A stretch of 64,000 bases of DNA from JALEFZ01 sp039820545 (GTDB lineage: Bacteria; Bacteroidota; Bacteroidia; J057), in the NCBI GenBank assembly GCA_039820545.1, contig JBCBPW010000035.1, forward strand, positions 1-64,000, in the 5' to 3' direction. The notes beneath the pieces are model-generated. The model had not been told where the DNA came from. It saw only the letters and a list, made by a program, of their open reading frames with translations, and searched no databases. Within the stretch, counting starts at the first letter, position 1. Each line of letters begins with the position of its first letter. A program made the position numbers and the translations under genes. This document shows, one piece after another, positions 8,294 through 16,729 of this stretch.

Positions 8294-9931
8294 ATGCCTG
8301 ACATAAACTGGAACGAAATTGAAGACTTGATTCGTGCGGCCCAGGAACTCGAAGCAATAGATCAACTCATCCAGTATGCGCAAAAAGGTAAACTCAAAAC
8401 ACTGCGTAAGATCTTGCGTGACTACAAGTCGGTTTTACGCGAGATTGAAAGGAAAGAGAATAGAGGGTATATCATAAGTGAAATCGCAATTGAGCAGAAA
8501 GAAGAGATCACGAAAGACCTCTTAGTGATCGTTGGGAAGAAGGGGAAGATCGTGCCTGAAGATCTGATTTATCAAGCTCCCCGAAAGTCCTCTAAAAGAT
8601 ACCGAAATCTTGCGCTTCTAGTGTTTGTCCTCCTTCTACTCTTTTCTGTTCCTCTCTCCTTTAAAAGTACGCGGGAACTCCTCATTGAGACACTTCCACC
8701 TGAAGTGAAACAACGTCTTAGACCTCAAGAGTTTTGCACATTCCCCCCTGATGCTGGATATAAAATCGCTATCTTTCAATTTAAGGCTCCTTGGGATGCA
8801 GAAGACAATGCAGCAGATGCCATTTTTGCAAGGGCTAAAGATCTGAAAGATGAGAAGGAATGGGTTCTCACGCTATGGAAAGCAAATTGGACATCTACAT
8901 CCAGTAGAGATAGTGCCAAAACTTGGGGGGCGAACTGTGACTCTGACTTGGTCTTTTTTGGGAGTCAGGAACACAAAAAAAGAGGGGATAAAAAGATGGT
9001 AACGCTACGTTACCACACATATAACAAATATGCCGAAAGGATATATATCAATTACACGAAGATTATCAAAAATGGGACCTTCGAAGTAGATCTCATCTCT
9101 GAACTAGACGAAAATGAGTTCATCAACCAGATTGACGATATCATCAAGTGGGCCATGGGCATCATTTTCATGAGAAATCAGGCGTATGAGTCCGCGATCC
9201 GCGAATTTGAGGCCATTGCGACTGAGACTTCTACACAAGATAGAATGGTCAAAATAGCTGTGGCAGAGTGCTACATGAAACTGAAAAACTACAGCGAAGC
9301 CAAAAACATATACGAAAGCATTCTCCAATCTTTTCCAAAGGATAAACTCACCAACCATAACTTAGGCCTTCTCCATATCGTGATTGATGGTAATCTAGAT
9401 CTGGCCATACAAAGACTGAGGGTAGCCCAAGGCGACACAGCAGATGATCCTATGATCACAGCAAATCTGCAAAAAGTGAAACAGATGAAGCAAGAACTCC
9501 GTGGGAAGGAAGCGTATCTAAAGGAAGGATATTGGGATCCTGAATCGGGCATATTTACCATTGATCCTGATAAGCGTGCGAGAGAGAAGTATAAACGTAG
9601 ACAAGCAGAAATGAAGTGTCAGCAAGATTTCAAGCTCAAAAATGGGAATATCTTTCCCATCACAATCACGACGGGCTATGAACCTGCGTTGAAGCGGTTG
9701 ATTACAATCTCTCGTGAAGCGGCTGCTCTTCCTTGCTATGAAAATGTACGCTTCATTCTCAGGAAAAAACTGGCTCAAAGTCCCAGTTTCAAGGGAGCTG
9801 CCCTACCTGTGAATTGGAAAGGGACAGATCAATATGGAAGACTCCTTACAAGAGGAGACTATGTATTCTTTATCAATGCAGGAAATGAAACTATCCTCAA
9901 TGGTACATTAAAAGTGAATCGCCGACCGTGA
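8294..9931 (+). CDS. Membrane-anchored TPR protein with a small helical N-terminal domain
   Basis: Residues 1-97 are helical and charged, with 'ENRGYIISEIAIEQKEEI' towards the end. This size and pattern recall the effector-associated (death-like adaptor) domains that precede caspase-type modules in bacteria, but the match is only by eye. One membrane segment (106-123) follows basic residues KSSKRYR, so the N-terminus should be cytosolic and the rest periplasmic. TPR-like helices occur around 290-380 ('AYESAIREFEAIA', 'NYSEAKNIYESIL'). The last 60 residues look like a beta-rich gliding/FlgD-type end. As the last gene of the set it could carry information between cytosol and the exported caspase-like protein; this is inference. 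Confidence 0.6.
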   Translation: MPDINWNEIEDLIRAAQELEAIDQLIQYAQKGKLKTLRKILRDYKSVLREIERKENRGYIISEIAIEQKEEITKDLLVIVGKKGKIVPEDLIYQAPRKSSKRYRNLALLVFVLLLLFSVPLSFKSTRELLIETLPPEVKQRLRPQEFCTFPPDAGYKIAIFQFKAPWDAEDNAADAIFARAKDLKDEKEWVLTLWKANWTSTSSRDSAKTWGANCDSDLVFFGSQEHKKRGDKKMVTLRYHTYNKYAERIYINYTKIIKNGTFEVDLISELDENEFINQIDDIIKWAMGIIFMRNQAYESAIREFEAIATETSTQDRMVKIAVAECYMKLKNYSEAKNIYESILQSFPKDKLTNHNLGLLHIVIDGNLDLAIQRLRVAQGDTADDPMITANLQKVKQMKQELRGKEAYLKEGYWDPESGIFTIDPDKRAREKYKRRQAEMKCQQDFKLKNGNIFPITITTGYEPALKRLITISREAAALPCYENVRFILRKKLAQSPSFKGAALPVNWKGTDQYGRLLTRGDYVFFINAGNETILNGTLKVNRRP

Positions 9932-9989
9932 AGGATAGCCCTACGCGATCTTCGTACCCTTCCATCAAAATTATCTCCCCGCTCATTTC

Positions 9990-10023
9990 AAAAAAATACG
10001 GGCACTCCCTGAAGAGCACCCGT
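9990..10023 (-). terminator. Rho-independent terminator of the minus-strand secreted-protein gene
   Basis: Read on the minus strand, ACGGGTGCTC and GAGTGCCCGT form a 10-bp stem with two G-U pairs and a 6-base loop, followed by ATTTTTTT. It lies 165 bp beyond the stop of the gene at 10189, leaving a long 3' untranslated region. Confidence 0.65.
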
Positions 10024-10188
10024 TCGTATAAAATCACTCAGTAAAAAATTCGTTTAGACGGATAGAATCGAGAAATGAGATCCGATACGTTAATGGCTAT
10101 GTACATTCGCTAGCACATTTTCTATTCAGGAAGTGCTTTCTCGAACGTAATTCCCCTAAACGATGGCTTGGATTCATTTGCGCTAAGC

Positions 10189-10773
10189 TTAGCGCAGACG
10201 AATGCCCTTGTGAACTTCTTCGCCTTCCATTTTCACGACAAACGTCACGTGAGAGTCGCGTAGCGTATGGAGGTCAAAGGTCTGTCCATTTTCGGGATTG
10301 AGTACCATGGGGCCTTCGAAGATCAATTCTTCTGCCGCATTGTACACTTCCACGACGGGTGTTTGTTCGGTTTCCCCAATCACGGTAAGGGTCACTCGCT
10401 TGTCTGCATCCATCTGTAAATCTACATCAAACGGCTTGACAGGAGCGGCCACGACAAACTTTTCCTGAAACTTGGCTCCGCTTCCTGCGACTTCCAATGT
10501 ATAGTTACCATAGGGAAGTAGCGACAGGTCGAGCAACTTGTCCACCGTTTCTGTCTTGCGCTCTGTCTCTTGATAGAAGACTTCTCCTTTGGCATCGTAA
10601 ACTTTCAGGGTCACATGGCTAGGTAATGCACCCAAGAAACGTACTTCCATTGCTTTTCCATTTGCTCTGGGAGTAATTTTACATTGCGCAGGAGCTACCT
10701 GAGCAGAAAGAACGGTAGTAGAAAATGCGAATACAGCGAGTAGTGTCCAACGAAAAAGATTCGTAAGAGCCAT
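10189..10773 (-). CDS. Secreted protein of unknown function
   Basis: A 194-residue protein with a signal peptide (cleavage probably after 'STTVLSAQ', residue 25). Two beta-sandwich-like halves follow, each with 'VTLKVYDAKGEVFY' or 'PVVEVYNAAEELIF' strands and 'LPYGNYTLEV' in the first; this resembles the fold of T9SS sorting domains and other Bacteroidota Ig-like modules. The C-terminus lacks the usual sorting tail pattern. I do not recognise a named family. It stands alone, transcribed away from arfB. A TACATTTG on the minus strand near 10852-10859 could be its -7 promoter element. Confidence 0.6.
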   Translation of the reverse strand: MALTNLFRWTLLAVFAFSTTVLSAQVAPAQCKITPRANGKAMEVRFLGALPSHVTLKVYDAKGEVFYQETERKTETVDKLLDLSLLPYGNYTLEVAGSGAKFQEKFVVAAPVKPFDVDLQMDADKRVTLTVIGETEQTPVVEVYNAAEELIFEGPMVLNPENGQTFDLHTLRDSHVTFVVKMEGEEVHKGIRLR

Positions 10774-11027
10774 AATATTGTGATTAGAAGTTGTATGAAA
10801 TACGCTTCAATAAACGCCCTCTTTTTGAGAAAGTTTTAATGAAACCGTCATCAAATGTAAAAAAATGTAATGAGGCGGGATATTTTTAAAAATATGTAAA
10901 CGTTTTCGGATTTGATTATGAATTAGATAGCTACAGAAGAGAAAAAATAAAAAAATGTTTATTTGTCACGTCACGTTTCCCGTATATGAAAGTCATCTCG
11001 TCCATTAAGCCTATTTCTTCCTAAATT

Positions 11028-11444
11028 ATGAGTCGCAATCCCCAGATCCACATTCCTCCTCACGAATATGAGCTCACGGCCATCCGATCCTCAGGACCTG
11101 GTGGGCAGCACGTAAATAAGGTGGCCACAGCTATCCAATTGCGGTTCGATATCAGGAAAAGCTCGCTCAGCGAAGCACAGAAGGCTCGACTGCTGGCCAT
11201 CAAGGACAAGCGCCTAACGCAGGAAGGAGAAATCATCATCAAGGTGGAGGAATCACGTAGCCAACAAAAGAATCGCGAGATCGCGGTCCGACGCCTGCAT
11301 CAGCTCATCCAAAAAGCCTTGCATCGTCAGAAAAAACGACTACCGACCAAACCTACCGCGGCTTCTGTAAAGGCACGAATTCAGAAAAAGAAAAAACGCT
11401 CCGACGTAAAGAAAATGCGTGGGAAGATTCATCCTGAGGATTAG
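11028..11444 (+). CDS. arfB: Alternative ribosome-rescue peptidyl-tRNA hydrolase ArfB
   Basis: A 138-residue protein of the class I release factor family lacking codon-recognition domains. The GGQ motif is present as 'SGPGGQHVNK' at residues 22-31, and the basic C-terminal tail (KKRLPTKPT...KKKKRS..KK) is the part that enters the empty mRNA channel of stalled ribosomes. It releases the peptide from ribosomes stuck on mRNAs without a stop codon. Length and motif order match ArfB (YaeJ) rather than full-length RF1/RF2. It is convergent with the following AAA gene and stands alone. Confidence 0.93.
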   Translation: MSRNPQIHIPPHEYELTAIRSSGPGGQHVNKVATAIQLRFDIRKSSLSEAQKARLLAIKDKRLTQEGEIIIKVEESRSQQKNREIAVRRLHQLIQKALHRQKKRLPTKPTAASVKARIQKKKKRSDVKKMRGKIHPED

Positions 11445-11488
11445 GCTAAGAAAATCAACAAGGAAGCTAAGGCATCAGGGAAAGGAGT

Positions 11489-14125
11489 CTACACAAAGCC
11501 GACTCTCCCTTCTCTTCCATCCTCCAGCAAACCCGTCATTCCTGCCTCAAACTCTCGTACGTCAGATAGTACGAGTTCAGCTAATACTTGAGGCGTCCTT
11601 TCGCTAGGGGGCAACATTGCCAGACGCAAGTGTTGATTTTTGATGGCCTTCTCGACCAGTTTACGGACGGCACGTGCATTACCAAAGAATTTGTTCTTGT
11701 GTCGGTGGAGATAGGTCAAGTACACCACGAGATGGGCTTCTGCCTCGGCCAACATGGTGATCCCTTCTTCCTGAAACATCTCTACGGCAATCTCTAATAG
11801 CTCGGCTACTGTGTAGTCTACAAACTCGAACTTGCGGTCAAAACGAGATTTCAATCCAGGATTGGATTCCAGGAACTGGCGCATCTGCTTGGGATAACCC
11901 GCGACGATGACCACCATTTCTCCCCTGAGATCTTCCATCCGCTTGAGTAGGGTGTCTACTGCTTCTTTGCCGAAGTCTTGCGGACTCCCTTGGGTGAGCG
12001 CATAGGCCTCGTCAATAAATAACACGCCTCCCTGGCTTTGCTGAATTAGCTCCGCTGTTTTGTTGGCCGTTTCTCCTACATACTTTCCGACCAAGGCGGC
12101 CCGATCGGCTTCGACTACATGACCTCTCTCCAGTAGCCCGAGTGCACGATAGATCGTCCCGATGATACGTGCCACGGTCGTCTTGCCTGTACCAGGATTG
12201 CCTGTAAATACGCTGTGCAGCGAAAAACTATGCAGCACATCCTTGCCGATCTCTTTGTAAAAGCGTACCAGCTTGATGAGATCCTGTATCTCCTGCTTTA
12301 CCTTGGTCAATCCCACCAACTTGTTCAGTTCTGCGAGGGAGGATTGCAGCAATTCTTCGTCCACAGGCAATTCAGGGCTCCTGCGACGCTGTATATCAAA
12401 AATCTCCATGATGTCTTCTTCCTCGATAAGGGAAAGCGTCTCATCTGGTAGTTGATCGGGAGCTTCCATGCGCATAATCCGTAGGCCCATATTCATCTTG
12501 GCTTCGTTGATCAACGAGAGGGCATAGCGCGCATTGCCAAAGGATCTGTCGCGATTCCTGTATGCCTCTACGAGTTTTTTGTAGAGGTAGTCCTGTGCTT
12601 TCGCTGAAAAATGTACCTGATGGTCCGACGCACCCTGTAGACAAATATCTCGCAATTCTTCTGGTGTAAAATCCTCAAAGTCAAACCGTAGATTCAGTCG
12701 GGATTTGAGACCAGGATTTGAATTGAGGAAAATATCCATCTCCTGTGGATAGCCCGCGACGATAAGCGCGAAATCTACTTGAGGTGCTGAAAGCTCTTTG
12801 ATCAATATTTCAATCGCCTCACGGCCGTAGTCCTTCTTATCTTCATTGGAGCGGACCAAGGCGTAAGCTTCATCGATGAAGAGTACACCTCCTCTCGCCT
12901 TTTCGATGGTGCTGCGCATCTTGGGAGCTGTCTGCCCGATATACTCTCCGATGATGTCTGCTCTGTCTACCTCGTGCACGTGCCCCCTCCGTAGGAGTCC
13001 TAGTTTGTGATAGATCTGCCCGAGCATGCGCGCGACAGAGGTCTTCCCCGTACCAGGATTGCCTGTCAGGACTACATGCAGATGGGTAGGTGCTGTATCT
13101 TCAAAGCCTTTGTTCTTTCGTAGATTGAGGAACTCAAGGTACTTGGCATATTCTCGGACCCGTGTTTTGATACGTCGGAGGCCTGTCATCTGATCTAGCC
13201 CTACCAGTACATCTTCCAGTGTCTTTTCGTCTTCTTCTTGCTTGACAGGGACGCCCACCCAGTTGATTCCAGACTCATCAGGTTGGAGCAGCAGACTTTC
13301 TCCTTCGATGAATTGCTCCGCTACCCTAAAAGGGACTACGCCGATCAAGGTGTCCATGAAGACAATTTCGACGGTGTAGTTATCTGCGAACCAAGTACCC
13401 TTGTGGTCCGATCCCCAACCAGAATTGACGATCAAGGTGTCTTGACCCGCATTGACATGAAGTAGCTCGGTAGTATGGGCTTTGAGCTGACGCGCATCAT
13501 TGTAGAAGTTGAAGGTCAACTCGGCACGCCAATCTTTATTGAGTTGATTTTTCGCTGTGAACTCCACCCATATAAAGCGGGTATCCTCTGCCTTGAATGT
13601 ATTGTAGTAGGTTCGGATAGCGACTTCCTTATCCTGGCTACTTCCTTCGTACAGTTGAGCACTTTTTACTTCAAGGTAAGGATTTTCAGTTGTCGTGACT
13701 TCTCCGACATCGTATATATAAAAGTCACAATTTCCTACGAGGGTCCCTTCGATGTAAGCTTCCCAGTAGTAGGCACCTTCATTCCATATTTCTCCACCTA
13801 TATCTACGGGCCATCCATCGCGAATGTAGACGATATTGAGGTTTTCACTGACCAGCTTCTGTACATCTATCTGACATATTTCCTTAGCGGTTTGCTTAGG
13901 ATCTTCGGGTTTCCGATAGGCTTTAAGGATAATTTCCGTTTCCCATTCCTCTTCATCAAAAAGTTTGTTAAAAAAAGAAAACTCCACGAAGATGTAAGAC
14001 ATCTCGTTTCGGTCGAATACCTGCCTATATTTTTTCTTACTATCTGCAAGCCATTCTGTGGACGTGTAAGTTTTTAGGGCTTTAAACTTATATTTTGTAA
14101 AGTCTGCAGATTTCTGATGCGCCAT
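11489..14125 (-). CDS. CbxX/CfqX-type protein with two AAA domains and a duplicated beta-rich N-terminus
   Basis: An 878-residue cytoplasmic ATPase. Two AAA modules of the CbxX/SpoVK type are visible: Walker A GNPGTGKT at 355-362 and again near 640, each followed by 'GGVLFIDEAYAL' (Walker B) and the family's 'RGHV.E.DRA..(I/V)G.Y(I/V)G.T' pore segment. Residues 1-140 and 150-270 look like two copies of one domain: both have 'F(I/V).VEF...N' and 'GW..D..G.W...Y' patterns. Relatives remodel protein complexes such as Rubisco (CbbX) or act in type VII secretion (EccA), but this substrate is unknown. No neighbour suggests a partner. Confidence 0.85.
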   Translation of the reverse strand: MAHQKSADFTKYKFKALKTYTSTEWLADSKKKYRQVFDRNEMSYIFVEFSFFNKLFDEEEWETEIILKAYRKPEDPKQTAKEICQIDVQKLVSENLNIVYIRDGWPVDIGGEIWNEGAYYWEAYIEGTLVGNCDFYIYDVGEVTTTENPYLEVKSAQLYEGSSQDKEVAIRTYYNTFKAEDTRFIWVEFTAKNQLNKDWRAELTFNFYNDARQLKAHTTELLHVNAGQDTLIVNSGWGSDHKGTWFADNYTVEIVFMDTLIGVVPFRVAEQFIEGESLLLQPDESGINWVGVPVKQEEDEKTLEDVLVGLDQMTGLRRIKTRVREYAKYLEFLNLRKNKGFEDTAPTHLHVVLTGNPGTGKTSVARMLGQIYHKLGLLRRGHVHEVDRADIIGEYIGQTAPKMRSTIEKARGGVLFIDEAYALVRSNEDKKDYGREAIEILIKELSAPQVDFALIVAGYPQEMDIFLNSNPGLKSRLNLRFDFEDFTPEELRDICLQGASDHQVHFSAKAQDYLYKKLVEAYRNRDRSFGNARYALSLINEAKMNMGLRIMRMEAPDQLPDETLSLIEEEDIMEIFDIQRRRSPELPVDEELLQSSLAELNKLVGLTKVKQEIQDLIKLVRFYKEIGKDVLHSFSLHSVFTGNPGTGKTTVARIIGTIYRALGLLERGHVVEADRAALVGKYVGETANKTAELIQQSQGGVLFIDEAYALTQGSPQDFGKEAVDTLLKRMEDLRGEMVVIVAGYPKQMRQFLESNPGLKSRFDRKFEFVDYTVAELLEIAVEMFQEEGITMLAEAEAHLVVYLTYLHRHKNKFFGNARAVRKLVEKAIKNQHLRLAMLPPSERTPQVLAELVLSDVREFEAGMTGLLEDGREGRVGFV

Positions 14126-14609
14126 GTATTACCCTTTTATAGACTGCAAATGGGGTTTTACCTACCAACGAAAATGGGATTTTTTGAGGAAAACCCCAAT
14201 TTACCCTAGCAAGCCAAAAGTTAGATTTTCTCGGAGTTTGCACAAAAATCCTACGCGAACGGTTCATAATGGCCCGACTTTTGTTCATTTATGAGTAAAA
14301 TCTGTCATTTGTTAGGGTCGGTGACAGATTGTTCACTTGGGGAAATTTCTTTCAACATTCACCCAAATCCTTACAGGCCTGTTGAGTAAAAAGTTCATTG
14401 GCAATTTTTTGCTAGAGCCTATGGCTAAACTAGGGGCAGATGGGGATCTCTTCCTAGTTACAAAAAATCGTCCAGGATATATCTACTCAAGAGGTGTGGG
14501 GTGAAAAACCACGATCCATTGGATCAACACTTTTGATGAGGGTCTCTCCGACTCTCAATGGGGTACTTTTATTTAATTTTTATCTGAACACTCTAACACT
14601 CGAAGTAAA
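14126..14609. other. 483-bp intergenic region
   Basis: This region lies between the start of the minus-strand AAA gene and the plus-strand AraC-type gene and should hold both promoters. I saw no exact promoter consensus, RNA gene or strong hairpin. Confidence 0.4.
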
Positions 14610-15017
14610 ATGAAGACGCGCTTAACCGCTAATCAAAACCGCTTGCTCCAACTCTATGACCGCCATGCTGAGACTTTGGTAAGAGACATCTCTTCGACTA
14701 CGCCTTATACGGCACGTGTCAAGCGTATCCTACTTCAGGAACTACGCAACCAGTCGCCTGGTATTGAGATTGTTGCACTGCACCTCGATATGAGTGTCCG
14801 CTCTTTACAAATGAAGCTCAAGCATGAAGGGACTACGTATCAACAGATACTTAACTCTCTTCGCAAAAGCCTTGCCATTGCTTACCTACAAGACCCTCGC
14901 GTCTCCAAAGGTGAAATTGCACATGTGCTAGGCTTCTCTGAGATCAGCGTTTTCTCACGTACATTTAAGAAGTGGACAGGCAAAAGCCCATCTGAATATC
15001 AAGCTGCACTTATCTAA
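14610..15017 (+). CDS. Small AraC-family DNA-binding protein
   Basis: A 135-residue protein consisting almost only of the AraC/XylS double helix-turn-helix domain. The first helix-turn-helix is at about 47-73 ('IEIVALHLDMSVRSLQMKLKHEGTTY') and the second at 95-128, with the family signature 'EIAHVLGFSEISVFSRTFKKWTG.SPSEY'. There is no ligand-binding domain, so activity must be set by expression level or another partner. Its target is not evident; the genes on either side are unrelated. Confidence 0.88.
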   Translation: MKTRLTANQNRLLQLYDRHAETLVRDISSTTPYTARVKRILLQELRNQSPGIEIVALHLDMSVRSLQMKLKHEGTTYQQILNSLRKSLAIAYLQDPRVSKGEIAHVLGFSEISVFSRTFKKWTGKSPSEYQAALI

Positions 15018-15289
15018 GGAGTGCGTAGAAGATAACTTCCCATTCACATGGAGCTTACCTTTTCGTTCTCTGGATTCACATGTCAACCTTAAAGAGCGTC
15101 TCTGAATCATGCACAAGTAGAGGAAATAGCATACACACCCTCACTTATCAACCGTAGAGAAATATAGATCGAATATATACCTCAATACACAGGAAGCGAA
15201 TCAATTTTACCTACCCTGCCTGAAATGATGCCTCAACGGCGTCAATGATTCCTTCCCAGATACGCTCTAACTTTACTTTAATCTGTTTG

Positions 15290-15320
15290 GCCCCGACTTT
15301 CTGAGTTGGGGCTCTCTTTT
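15290..15320 (+). terminator. Rho-independent terminator
   Basis: GCCCCGACT and AGTTGGGGC form a 9-bp stem (one G-U pair) with a 5-base loop, followed by TCTCTTTT. It would end transcripts from the AraC-type gene or from an unrecognised RNA just upstream. Confidence 0.65.
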
Positions 15321-15330
15321 GATAGACCAT

Positions 15331-15363
15331 TCTTGGGATAAGAAAAGACTCTGTTTATGTTTG
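15331..15363 (+). promoter_or_regulatory. Candidate promoter of the glycosyltransferase gene
   Basis: TATGTTTG (15356-15363) matches the Bacteroidota -7 consensus TAnnTTTG. TCTTG, 20 bp upstream, is a weak -33 match. The predicted leader would be about 60 bases. Confidence 0.4.
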
Positions 15364-15429
15364 TGGCATCACAAATAAAGAAGAAACCTTTTTCAAGGCA
15401 TGTCTCTGACTGTAAAGCTATCCTAGGAA

Positions 15430-16662
15430 ATGAAGATTTTGATGCTCTGTACCAAACCCCCATGGCCAGCCAAGGATGGCGGGACCCTGGCCATGCTCAA
15501 TATGGTGAGAGCGTACCACCAGTTGGGCCACAAGGTGACGGTGCTCACCATGAATACGAGTAAACATTATCTCTACCTTCGCAACCTACCTACCGAGATT
15601 CAGGAGATGGCCACCTTTGTCGCAGTGGATGTCAACACCAGCATCAGCTACATAGACTTCATGGCCAATCTACTCTTCAGTAAGGATCCTTATCATATCC
15701 AACGGTTTACTTCTCGCCCTTTCTTAGAAGAAGTGAAACGTATGTTAAAGAATAAAGGCGGCTTCGATGTGGTACAACTCGAAACCCTCTACACCGTCCC
15801 CTATGCCAAATTCATTCAAGCAGAATCAGATGCGCTAGTATCGTTCCGTGCACACAATATCGAGCACGAGATCTGGGACAGGCGATCACGAAATATGCGA
15901 AATCCATTCAAAAGATTTGCCTATGCCGAGACAGCCTATCGCCTAAAAAGCTATGAAGCCCAGGCTGTCACGCAGAGATCTTTTGATGTGATGGTTCCTA
16001 TCACGAACAAAGATGCTGGAAGTTTCCGATTCATGGGAGCCGATTTACCGATCCATGTGGCTCCTGTAGGGATGGACCTGAAAATGATTCAGAAAATTCG
16101 TGGTACCCTTCCTTGCGAAAACCGTTCTGTATTTTATCTAGGAGCCATGGACTGGGAACCCAATATAGAAGGAATGGACTGGTTCCTAAAGGAAGTTTGG
16201 CCCCTGGTACATGCACGTTTTCCCGATGTCCCTTTTTACCTGGCAGGTCGCAACATGCCCCCGCGATATATGCGCATTGCGAAGCAAAATATCCAAGTGG
16301 TCGGTGAGGTCGAAAGTGCGGAAGAATTTATCCAGTCTAAGGGCATCATGGTCGCGCCCATCTTATCGGGCAGCGGCATGCGTGTGAAGGTCGTAGAAGG
16401 GATGGCACATGGCAAACCCATTGTTGCTACACCCGTCGCCGTGGAGGGAATTGGTCCCAAACACGGTGAGCAGATCATGATCGAGGGAGAACCTGAGGAT
16501 TTCGCCGAACGGATCATTTTCCTCTTACAACACAAAGATATCTATGAGTTAATGGGACAAAAAGCCGCTGCTTTCATCGAAAGAGGCTTTGAGAATAGAG
16601 CCGTGACGGATAAACTGATTAAGTTCTACCAAACCCATTTGAAGCAGAAAAAAGGAAGATAA
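15430..16662 (+). CDS. GT4-type glycosyltransferase (family 1 fold)
   Basis: A 410-residue GT-B enzyme. The N-terminal half has the usual 'MKILMLC..PPWPAKDGGTLAMLNMVRAYHQLGHKV' acceptor-side opening with the Gly-rich loop. The C-terminal half has 'GSGMRVKVVEGMAHGKPIVAT' at about 315-335, containing the donor-binding Glu region, followed by 'GIGPKHGEQIMI'. It probably transfers a sugar from a nucleotide donor in the cytoplasm, for surface polysaccharide or glycolipid synthesis. No other polysaccharide genes are next to it, so the acceptor is unknown. An AGGA lies just before the ATG. Confidence 0.85.
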   Translation: MKILMLCTKPPWPAKDGGTLAMLNMVRAYHQLGHKVTVLTMNTSKHYLYLRNLPTEIQEMATFVAVDVNTSISYIDFMANLLFSKDPYHIQRFTSRPFLEEVKRMLKNKGGFDVVQLETLYTVPYAKFIQAESDALVSFRAHNIEHEIWDRRSRNMRNPFKRFAYAETAYRLKSYEAQAVTQRSFDVMVPITNKDAGSFRFMGADLPIHVAPVGMDLKMIQKIRGTLPCENRSVFYLGAMDWEPNIEGMDWFLKEVWPLVHARFPDVPFYLAGRNMPPRYMRIAKQNIQVVGEVESAEEFIQSKGIMVAPILSGSGMRVKVVEGMAHGKPIVATPVAVEGIGPKHGEQIMIEGEPEDFAERIIFLLQHKDIYELMGQKAAAFIERGFENRAVTDKLIKFYQTHLKQKKGR

Positions 16663-16729
16663 GGAAAAACCACAGGGTCCATACGCTTAAAGCATATTTA
16701 CGCCCCATGATTTTTCTTACCCGCTGCTT

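Larger units (their letters stand above)
15018..15429 (+). other. 412-bp intergenic region with a terminator and a promoter-like element
   Basis: No gene is visible. A terminator-type hairpin lies 270 bp after the AraC-type stop, so either that mRNA has a long 3' tail or a small RNA ends here. A TATGTTTG element upstream of the glycosyltransferase follows. Confidence 0.5.

Noticed and set aside
13475..14077. A 200-codon plus-strand open frame
   Set aside because: Antisense to the start of the double-AAA gene, which has a good start; no domain visible.
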